The notes under the pieces were generated by a model that was not told the origin of the DNA, did not search any database, and saw only the letters and a list, made by a program, of their open reading frames with translations. Shown here one piece after another: positions 58,219-64,000 of a DNA stretch of 64,000 bases (position 1 is the first letter of the stretch; each line of letters starts with the position of its first letter). The DNA is from Actinomadura sp. NAK00032 (GTDB taxonomy: Bacteria; Actinomycetota; Actinomycetes; Streptosporangiales; Streptosporangiaceae): contig NZ_CP054932.1 in NCBI RefSeq assembly GCF_013364275.1, positions 1,302,001 through 1,366,000 on the forward strand. The letters run 5' to 3'. A program made the position numbers and the translations under genes.

Positions 58219-59424
58219 GTGGAGGTCGAGATTGTCGCGAGCCTCGCGGGGCTCGCCGGGCTCGCCATCGGGCTGACGACTGGATTGGCGGTACGCGTGA
58301 GCGAGCGAGCCCAGCGGACGGTGTCCCAGACCGCCCCGGTGGGAACACTGCCCCCGGGCGTGGCGTCGGTGCTGAGCGTCCTGCGTTCGTCGGCCGTGGT
58401 CGTGGACGGGGAGGACCGGGTGCTGCGCGCCAGCTCCGCCGCGCGCGCCTACGGCCTCGTCAGCGGCGACCGGCTGGTGGTGGACGAGGTCCTCGCCATG
58501 GCCCGGCTCGTCCGCCGGGACGGGGAGATCCGGGAGACCGAGATCCAGGTCGGGCCGACGAGCGCGCGGATCCGGGCGGACGGCCGCTGGTTCGCGGTGC
58601 GGGTGGCGCCGCTCGGCTCGCACGGGCTCGTCCTCGTCCTCGCCGAGGACCTCACCGACATGCACCGCACCGAGGCGATCCGGCGCGACTTCGTGGCGAA
58701 CGTCAGCCACGAGCTGAAGACCCCGGTCGGCGCCCTGTCGCTGCTCGCCGAGACCGTCGAGAACGCCGCCGACGACCCCGAGGCCGTCCGCCGGTTCGCC
58801 GGGCGGATGCAGTACGAGTCGGTGCGGCTGACCAACCTCGTCCAGGACCTGATGACGCTGTCGCGGGTCCAGGGCGACGAGCCGCTCCCCGACCTCAGGC
58901 CCGTCGACCTGGACGAGGTCGTCGCGGAGGCGCTGGAGCGCTGCCAGTTCCGGGCGGGTGAGAAGGACATCGAGCTGGCCTCCGGCGGCGAGGCCGACCT
59001 GCGGGTCCGCGCCGACCAGGAGCTGCTCGCCACCGCGCTGCGCAACCTCGTCGACAACGCCGTCGCCTACAGCCCCGAGCACACCCGGGTCGTGGTGTCG
59101 GCCCGGCGGTTCGACGACCGCCAGGTCGAGATCAACGTGACCGACCAGGGCATCGGCATCCCGGACGCCGAGATCGGCCGGATCTTCGAGCGGTTCTACC
59201 GGGTCGACCCGGCCCGCTCGCGGCGCACCGGCGGCACCGGGCTCGGCCTCGCCATCGTCAAGCACGTCACCGGCAAGCACGGCGGCGACGTGACGGTGTG
59301 GAGCAAGGAGGGCCACGGGTCGACGTTCACGATCCGGCTCCCGCTGCTCGACGCCCCCCTTCGTCCCGCCTCAGGGACCGCAACGCAAGCCCCAGAGAAC
59401 ACCGCCCGGGAGGCATCACCGTGA
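58219..59424 (+). CDS. phoR: Phosphate-responsive sensor histidine kinase (PhoR/SenX3 type)
   Basis: The product is 401 aa. It has one N-terminal membrane helix (about 5-27), a PAS-like domain (about 45-145), and HisKA with phospho-accepting His164 in RRDFVANVSHELKTPVGALSLLAETVE. HATPase_c contains LRNLVDNAVAYSPEHT, DQGIGIPDAEIGRIFERFYRVD and GTGLGLAIVKHV. Called PhoR in Streptomyces and SenX3 in mycobacteria. GTG 58219 starts just before the membrane helix. Its stop overlaps the phoP GTG by 4 bases. Confidence 0.95.
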   Translation: MEVEIVASLAGLAGLAIGLTTGLAVRVSERAQRTVSQTAPVGTLPPGVASVLSVLRSSAVVVDGEDRVLRASSAARAYGLVSGDRLVVDEVLAMARLVRRDGEIRETEIQVGPTSARIRADGRWFAVRVAPLGSHGLVLVLAEDLTDMHRTEAIRRDFVANVSHELKTPVGALSLLAETVENAADDPEAVRRFAGRMQYESVRLTNLVQDLMTLSRVQGDEPLPDLRPVDLDEVVAEALERCQFRAGEKDIELASGGEADLRVRADQELLATALRNLVDNAVAYSPEHTRVVVSARRFDDRQVEINVTDQGIGIPDAEIGRIFERFYRVDPARSRRTGGTGLGLAIVKHVTGKHGGDVTVWSKEGHGSTFTIRLPLLDAPLRPASGTATQAPENTAREASP

Positions 59425-60101
59425 CCCGCGTGCTCGTCGTGGAAGACGAGGAGTCGTTCAGCGACGCACTGTCGTACAACCTGCGCAAGGAGGGCTTCGA
59501 GGTGGCCGTCGCCGCCACCGGCCCCGACGCGCTGGACATCTTCGAGCGCAACGGTGCCGACCTCGTGCTGCTCGACCTGATGCTGCCCGGCCTGCCGGGC
59601 ACCGAGGTCTGCCGGGAGCTGCGCGCCAAGTCCAGCGTCCCGGTGATCATGCTGACCGCCAAGGACAGCGAGGTCGACAAGGTCGTCGGGCTGGAGCTCG
59701 GCGCCGACGACTACGTCACCAAGCCGTTCTCCACCCGGGAGCTGATCGCCCGGATGCGGGCCGTGCTGCGCCGCCAGGGCGAGGTGGACGAGCCGGCGCC
59801 CGCGACGCTGGAGGCCGGCCCGGTCCGGATGGACGTCGAACGCCATGTGGTCAGCGTCGGCGGCGAGCCCGTCCAGCTACCGCTGAAGGAGTTCGAGCTG
59901 CTGGAGGTGCTGCTCCGCAACGCCGGCCGCGTCCTCACCCGGATGCAGCTGATCGACCGCGTGTGGGGCGCCGACTACGTGGGCGACACCAAGACGCTGG
60001 ACGTCCACATCAAGCGTCTCCGCGCCAAGATCGAGGCGGCGCCGTCCACGCCGCGGTACATCGTGACCGTGCGCGGCCTGGGCTACAAGTTCGAGCCCTG
60101 A
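59421..60101 (+). CDS. phoP: OmpR-family response regulator PhoP/RegX3
   Basis: The product is 226 aa. The receiver domain has phospho-acceptor Asp52 in ADLVLLDLMLPGLPGTEVC, Thr in IMLTAKDSEVDKVVGLELGADDYVTKPFS, and the conserved Lys. The winged-helix C-terminus carries LPLKEFELLEVLLRNAGRVLTRMQLIDRVWGADYVGDTKTLDVHIKRLRAKIE. GTG 59421 is used. It is the master regulator of phosphate starvation in actinobacteria and should bind the PHO boxes before phoU/phoR. Confidence 0.96.
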   Translation: MTRVLVVEDEESFSDALSYNLRKEGFEVAVAATGPDALDIFERNGADLVLLDLMLPGLPGTEVCRELRAKSSVPVIMLTAKDSEVDKVVGLELGADDYVTKPFSTRELIARMRAVLRRQGEVDEPAPATLEAGPVRMDVERHVVSVGGEPVQLPLKEFELLEVLLRNAGRVLTRMQLIDRVWGADYVGDTKTLDVHIKRLRAKIEAAPSTPRYIVTVRGLGYKFEP

Positions 60102-60114
60102 CGGACATGAGGAA

Positions 60115-60146
60115 CGGCCCGCTCCCGGTTGGGGGCGGGCCGTTCT
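60115..60146. terminator. Terminator hairpin after phoP
   Basis: AACGGCCCGC (60115-60124) pairs with GCGGGCCGTT (60137-60146) over a 12-base loop and is followed by CTCG. It lies between the phoP stop and the convergent lipoprotein stop. Confidence 0.75.
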
Positions 60147-60164
60147 CGCGTGTGCGGGAGGGGG

Positions 60165-61073
60165 TCAGTGGCCCCCGGAGGCACCCGGCGTCTCGGACGT
60201 GCCGGGCGACGGCGTCTCGGACGTGCCGGGCGTCTCGGACGTGCCGGGGCTCGGCTCGCCGGACGCGCCGGGCGAGGGGCTGCCGGACGGGCCGCCGGTC
60301 GCCCCGGGCGTGCCGGACGGCTGCGTCGTGGGCGTGGCGAACGGGAAGGTGGCGAAGTCCTGCTGGTGCGGGACCACGGGCACCTTGAACTCGATGGCGC
60401 CGGCGTGCTCGAACTGCATCCGCACCGGGACGATCGTCCCCGCGATGAGGTCCTTGGTGAGCCCGGTCAGCACCACGAGCGGCTGCTCGCCCGTGCCGGG
60501 CGTCACCGGGAGGCCGCTCTCCTGCGGGCTGGTGGTGTTCTCCGACGTCGGGGTGCTGCTGGTGTTCGGCGTGGCACCGGTGCCGGCGGTGGTCCGCGGG
60601 CTCGCGGTGCCGGACGGCGTCCCGGTCTGCGTGCCGGACGGCGTGGCGGAGGCGCTCGCCTTCGGCTGCGGCTTGCCGAGCAGCTGGACCATGCCGCCCA
60701 TGCCGTCCACCGAGGCGGCCGGCAGCGCGACGGCGCCGCCCGCGATCTTCGCCTGGCCGAAGGCGGGCGAGCTGACCGCGACCAGCCGGTCCGGGCGGCC
60801 CTTGACCTGGTTGATCAGCACGCCGTAGAGCGGGACGTCCGCGCCCGCCTTGAGCGGCTGCCCGTCCTGCGCGCCCAGCAGGAACATGTTGCGCAGGTCG
60901 ATCTGGGTCGGGGCCTTCTTGTCCATCGGGATCGCCACGTTGACGCCCTCGGTCAGCCGCGTCGGCGCGGCGGACTGGGGCGACGTGCCGGCGCCGCAAC
61001 CGGAGATCACCGGCGCGATCGCGACGGCGCCCGCCACGGCGAGCACGACCACTCGACGGCTGTTTCGGATCAC
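60165..61073 (-). CDS. Lipoprotein with PCu(A)C-like copper-chaperone fold
   Basis: The product is about 302 aa. The lipoprotein signal is IRNSRRVVVLAVAGAVAIAPVISGC, with the lipid-modified Cys near residue 25. A Ser/Thr/Pro/Gly-rich insert (about 138-185) splits the fold. Sequence such as VVLTGLTKDLIAGTIVPVRMQFEHAGAIEFKVPVVPH resembles DUF461/PCu(A)C beta-sandwich domains. The canonical Met/His copper ligands are not obvious, so metal binding is uncertain. The C-terminus is a SETPG-repeat tail. GTG 61073 follows GAGGAG; ATG 61100 is the alternative. Confidence 0.75.
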   Translation of the reverse strand: MIRNSRRVVVLAVAGAVAIAPVISGCGAGTSPQSAAPTRLTEGVNVAIPMDKKAPTQIDLRNMFLLGAQDGQPLKAGADVPLYGVLINQVKGRPDRLVAVSSPAFGQAKIAGGAVALPAASVDGMGGMVQLLGKPQPKASASATPSGTQTGTPSGTASPRTTAGTGATPNTSSTPTSENTTSPQESGLPVTPGTGEQPLVVLTGLTKDLIAGTIVPVRMQFEHAGAIEFKVPVVPHQQDFATFPFATPTTQPSGTPGATGGPSGSPSPGASGEPSPGTSETPGTSETPSPGTSETPGASGGH

Positions 61074-61120
61074 GGCGTCGGTCTCCTCGCGAAGTGTCAT
61101 GGTGATGGCGGCGTGAGATA

Positions 61121-61150
61121 CGCCAGGGGAAGCGTAGCGAGACCCTGGCG
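61121..61150. other. Hairpin upstream of the lipoprotein gene
   Basis: CGCCAGGG (61121-61128) pairs with CCCTGGCG (61143-61150) over a 14-base loop. It lies between the 61274-62050 gene and the lipoprotein and could be a weak terminator or operator. No T-run follows on the minus strand. Confidence 0.4.
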
Positions 61151-61273
61151 GGAACCCCTCCCCGGGGTCGCCGACACGCCCGCGCACGTCCGGATCATGC
61201 TCGCGCACGCGCGGAACATGCGCACGCGCGCACGAAAGATCCTTCCGGGCGGCCGGTCCGGGCGGCCGGCGGC

Positions 61274-62050
61274 TCAGTAGCCGGTGCCGAGCGACTCGAC
61301 CCGGCCGTTGAGCTCGGCGCCCGACCTGGGGCCGCGGACGATCTCGGTGACGACGCCGTCCGGCTGGACGAACACGGCGGTGAGGCCGGTGCCGGTGGGG
61401 CCGGGCGTGCCGGGCGCGGGGGCGTAGGCCGCGGCGAGGACGCCCGCCCGGTCCTCCAGGATCAGCGGCGTCCCGCCGTGGGCGGTGCCCGCGCAGGCCT
61501 TCAGGTCCTTCAGCGGCGTCGCCTTCTTCCCGGGCGCGGGGCGCGGGTCGGCGACGAGCCAGAAGTTGAGCTTGTACTGCCAGGTCCTGGCCGCGAGGTC
61601 GGCCACCACGCTCTCGCACTCGTACGCGGGCGGGACGATGCCGATCACGCCGGGGCGCAGGTCGCGCAGCGAGGTGGGGACGTCGCCGTCCGCGCCGGTG
61701 CCGACCTCCCGGTCCGGCAGCAGCCCGCCGATCTCGCCGGGGCTCGCGGACGGGCGGGGCGCGAGCTGCGCGCCGGTCGGCCGCGGCACCGGGCGCGGGC
61801 CGAACGCCGTCATGAGCACCCCGCTGAGCAGCGCGACCAGCAGCGCGCCCGCGATGATCGGGATCGCGACGCCGAACCGGGTGACCGGCCGGGCGAGCCG
61901 CCGGACCCGGGCGCGGCGCCGCCGCCGCCGCTCCTCGCGGTGGTAGGCGGCCATGTCGCGCTCGAGCTCGCGGGCGTCATCGGGCACGACGACGTCCACG
62001 CGGGGGAGCCCGTAGTCGTCGGGCTCCGGGTCGCCGCCGTCCGGCCTCAC
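61274..62050 (-). CDS. Membrane-anchored hypothetical protein
   Basis: The product is 258 aa. It has an acidic N-terminus (MRPDGGDPEPDDYGLPRVDVVVPDDARELERD), a run of arginines ([15 protein letters not shown]) and one transmembrane helix (about 60-83). An extracytoplasmic domain contains two cysteines (ECESVVADL and LKACAGTAHG) and WQYKLNFWLVADPRPAPG. The repeated pattern of a stop-transfer helix with a globular redox-like outer domain is common, but I do not recognise a specific family. GTG 62050 is the start. It shares the minus-strand block with the lipoprotein. Confidence 0.65.
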   Translation of the reverse strand: MRPDGGDPEPDDYGLPRVDVVVPDDARELERDMAAYHREERRRRRRARVRRLARPVTRFGVAIPIIAGALLVALLSGVLMTAFGPRPVPRPTGAQLAPRPSASPGEIGGLLPDREVGTGADGDVPTSLRDLRPGVIGIVPPAYECESVVADLAARTWQYKLNFWLVADPRPAPGKKATPLKDLKACAGTAHGGTPLILEDRAGVLAAAYAPAPGTPGPTGTGLTAVFVQPDGVVTEIVRGPRSGAELNGRVESLGTGY

Positions 62051-62400
62051 GCCGCACCTCCCTCAACGGGTCGCGTCACCCGGGCCGCCGTCCAGTTCGA
62101 ACCCTTCCGGGCGCTTCGTACCCGCGCCGTGCGGAAGGCTCACCTCCCAGTATGGAACGCGTGCGCGGGCCCGGCGGGACGGACGCTTGTAACGGCGTCC
62201 CCTTACCGGTAATGGCGTTTCGGTCGGATCCCGGTGATCTCCCGGCTACACTGAGTACGGGGAACTGGACGCCGATGCACCATTAAAGGGCTTTGTCAAT
62301 ACCCCAATATGCGGTTTGACCTGCGCATATGCCTGGAAGGCCGGTTCAGCCATGCTCGTTTCCGTGCTACCCTGGTTCTAGCGGAAGGGGTACTTGTCAC
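62051..62400. other. Intergenic region upstream of carD
   Basis: This 350-bp gap separates carD from the divergent hypothetical gene. It is AT-richer in its last 130 bp and contains promoter-like hexamers (TTGACC at 62316, TACCCT near 62370), but none forms a well-spaced -35/-10 pair. A GGAAGGGG ribosome site precedes carD. Confidence 0.45.
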
Positions 62401-62883
62401 ATGACTTTCCAGGTCGGCGACACCGTCGTCTACCCCCACCATGGGGCTGCTCGGATCGAGGCCATCGAGACTCGCACCATCAAGGGTGAGGACAGGACCT
62501 ATCTGGTCCTGAAGGTTGACAAGGGTGACCTGACAGTGCGGGTCCCGGTTGAGAACGTCGAGGACGTGGGCGTCCGGGACGTCGTCGGCCAAGAAGGACT
62601 TGAGAAGGTGTTCGAGGTGCTTCGCGCACCCTACACCGAAGAGCCCACCAACTGGTCGCGCCGGTACAAGGCGAACCTTGAGAAGCTCGCCTCCGGCGAC
62701 GTCAACAAGGTCGCCGAGGTCGTTCGCGACCTCTGGCGGCGCGACAAGGAGCGCGGCCTGTCCGCGGGTGAGAAGCGGATGCTCGCCAAGGCGCGCCAGA
62801 TCCTGGTCAGCGAGCTCGCGCTCGCCGAGAAGACCAACGAGGACAAGGCGGAGGCCCTGCTGGACGAGGTCCTGGCCAGCTGA
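62401..62883 (+). CDS. carD: CarD-family RNA polymerase-binding transcription regulator
   Basis: The product is 160 aa, the usual length. The N-terminal RNA-polymerase interaction domain begins [37 protein letters not shown]. The C-terminal helical domain includes the DNA-contacting tryptophan in [37 protein letters not shown]. It stabilises open promoter complexes and is essential in mycobacteria. ATG 62401 is chosen. ispF follows after 19 bp on the same strand. Confidence 0.96.
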   Translation: MTFQVGDTVVYPHHGAARIEAIETRTIKGEDRTYLVLKVDKGDLTVRVPVENVEDVGVRDVVGQEGLEKVFEVLRAPYTEEPTNWSRRYKANLEKLASGDVNKVAEVVRDLWRRDKERGLSAGEKRMLAKARQILVSELALAEKTNEDKAEALLDEVLAS

Positions 62884-62902
62884 ACGGTCGACCGAATTGA
62901 GC

Positions 62903-63391
62903 ATGAGGCTGCCACGGGTGGGCGTAGGTACCGACGTCCACCCGTTCTCGTCCACCCCGCGCCCCCTCAAGGTCGCGGGCCTCGAATGGCCGGGTGAGGG
63001 CCACGGCCTCGCCGGCCACTCCGACGGCGACGTCGCCGCGCACGCCGCCTGCGACGCGCTCCTGTCGGCCTGCGGCCTCGGTGACCTCGGCGCCGTCTTC
63101 GGCACGTCCGACCCCCGCTGGTCCGGCGCGTCCGGCACCGACCTCCTCGGGGAGGTCGCCCGCCGCGTCACCGAGGCGGGCTTCACCATCGGCAACGTGG
63201 CCGTCCAGATCATCGGCAACCGCCCGAAGATCGGCAAGCGCCGCGCGGAGGCCGAGAAGACCCTCACCGAGGCCCTCGGCGGCGCCCCGGTGACGATCTC
63301 CGCCACCACCACCGACGGCCTCGGCCTCACCGGCCGAGGCGAAGGCCTCGCCGCCCTGGCGACCGCCCTGGTCCTCCCGCCCGGCCCCTAG
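62903..63391 (+). CDS. ispF: 2-C-methyl-D-erythritol 2,4-cyclodiphosphate synthase
   Basis: The product is 162 aa, a standard IspF. The metal ligands are in VGTDVHPFS (Asp, His) and [28 protein letters not shown] (His). The cofactor-binding [18 protein letters not shown] and C-terminal [17 protein letters not shown] signature are complete. It cyclises CDP-methylerythritol phosphate in the MEP isoprenoid pathway. ispD, normally between carD and ispF, is absent here. Its stop shares bases with the convergent fumarylacetoacetase stop (CTAG). Confidence 0.96.
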   Translation: MRLPRVGVGTDVHPFSSTPRPLKVAGLEWPGEGHGLAGHSDGDVAAHAACDALLSACGLGDLGAVFGTSDPRWSGASGTDLLGEVARRVTEAGFTIGNVAVQIIGNRPKIGKRRAEAEKTLTEALGGAPVTISATTTDGLGLTGRGEGLAALATALVLPPGP

Positions 63392-64000
63392 CCCTGGGCG
63401 GGGTGGACGGTGCCGGTCACCTCGCCCAAGGTGATGCGCGAGCCGGACGCGCCCGGTGCCTGGGCGCGGATCGTGACCGTGTCGCCGTCCTCCAGGAACG
63501 TGCGCTTGGTGCCGTCGGGCAGTTCGAGGGGCTCCTGGCCGTTCCAGCTGAGTTCGAGCATGCAGCCGCGCTGGTCGCGCTCCGGGCCCGAGACCGTCCC
63601 GGACGCGAAAAGGTCGCCGGTGCGCAGCGGCGCGCCGTTCACCGTGGCGTGCGCCAGCTGCTGCGGGGACGTCCAGTACATCGAGGCGAAGCGCGGGCGC
63701 GCCGCCACCTGCCCGTTGATCAGCACCTCCAGGCGCAGGTCCAGGCCCCACGGCTCGTCGCAGCGCAGGTAGTCCAGCGGCGCCGGGTCCTGGGCGGGCG
63801 GGTCGGTGCGCGCGGCCTCCAGCGCCGCGACCGGCACCACCCAGGAGGAGACCGACGTGGCGAACGACTTGCCGAGGAAGGGGCCGAGCGGCTGCGACTC
63901 CCAAACCTGAAGGTCGCGCGCGCTCCAGTCGTTCACCAGTACGTACCCGAACACGTGGTCGCGGAACGCGGCCGCGGCCACGCCGCGGCCGGCCGAGGAC
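63388..64000 (-). CDS. Fumarylacetoacetase, C-terminal part (5' end beyond window)
   Basis: About 203 codons are present and the frame runs to the window end. [46 protein letters not shown] is the FAH signature with its metal-binding Asp region. [22 protein letters not shown] and [18 protein letters not shown] follow. The enzyme splits fumarylacetoacetate in tyrosine catabolism, and the family is about 400-430 aa. The codon order fits a full gene starting outside. Confidence 0.93.
   Translation of the reverse strand, partial: SSAGRGVAAAAFRDHVFGYVLVNDWSARDLQVWESQPLGPFLGKSFATSVSSWVVPVAALEAARTDPPAQDPAPLDYLRCDEPWGLDLRLEVLINGQVAARPRFASMYWTSPQQLAHATVNGAPLRTGDLFASGTVSGPERDQRGCMLELSWNGQEPLELPDGTKRTFLEDGDTVTIRAQAPGASGSRITLGEVTGTVHPAQG

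Noticed and set aside
62095-62135. tRNA-like TTCGAA segment
   Set aside because: It cannot be folded into a cloverleaf; no acceptor or anticodon stems match.

Overview
The window is 64 kb of very GC-rich actinobacterial chromosome. The third codon positions are strongly G/C, starts are often GTG or TTG, and mycothiol, CarD and HbhA-type genes are present. The overall style suggests an Actinomadura-like (Thermomonosporaceae) or related filamentous actinomycete. That taxonomic placement is inference. No rRNA, tRNA or CRISPR array was seen.

Layout. 1-7.2 kb: a truncated FadR-type regulator, a DUF2207 membrane protein with a small membrane partner, a zinc metallopeptidase, the XRE-HbhA-DUF2516 operon and an AlaX editing protein. 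7.2-13 kb: an MMPL exporter with its TetR, a type III PKS coupled to an ICMT-like methyltransferase, a ferritin-like protein, a VapBC-type toxin-antitoxin pair and a decayed ohr gene. 13-18.5 kb: an aldo/keto reductase, a 15-bp minisatellite, a Cmx-type MFS pump with a two-domain MerR regulator, and a TetR/oxidoreductase operon. 18.5-26 kb: a mobile and decaying segment with an IS4-family element broken by one amber codon, a DUF222-HNH gene, degenerate repeats, a GAP-family remnant and an IS256-family element. 26-33 kb: SDR/TetR, Nudix, a cobalamin riboswitch with bluB, a GT87 mannosyltransferase, a NarL-type two-component system and a BlaI/M56 pair. 33-45 kb: MarR/MFS, an attenuator-controlled tryptophanyl-tRNA synthetase, TetR/methyltransferase, MarR/dioxygenase, a macrodomain protein, a stress protein and an acyl-CoA synthetase. 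45-64 kb: a methyltransferase carrying an 18-bp minisatellite, then the conserved mshA-ybjN-gpmA and phoU/phoR-phoP-carD-ispF backbone, with a two-sulfatase module set between gpmA and phoU. A fumarylacetoacetase runs off the end.

How the genes work together. Most accessory genes sit in small regulator-plus-target modules whose operators can be read directly as dyads between divergent genes (TetR, MarR, MerR, BlaI and RHH types). The best regulatory features are a complete trp-type attenuator before trpS (an 11-residue leader with tandem Trp codons and nested 1:2, 2:3 and 3:4 hairpins), a cobalamin riboswitch before bluB, and an 11-bp-phased PHO-box array between phoU and phoR. The order XRE-hbhA-DUF2516 ... 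mshA-ybjN-gpmA-senX3-regX3 recalls the Mycobacterium tuberculosis Rv0474-Rv0491 block, so much of 6-45 kb looks like lineage-specific material set into a conserved backbone.
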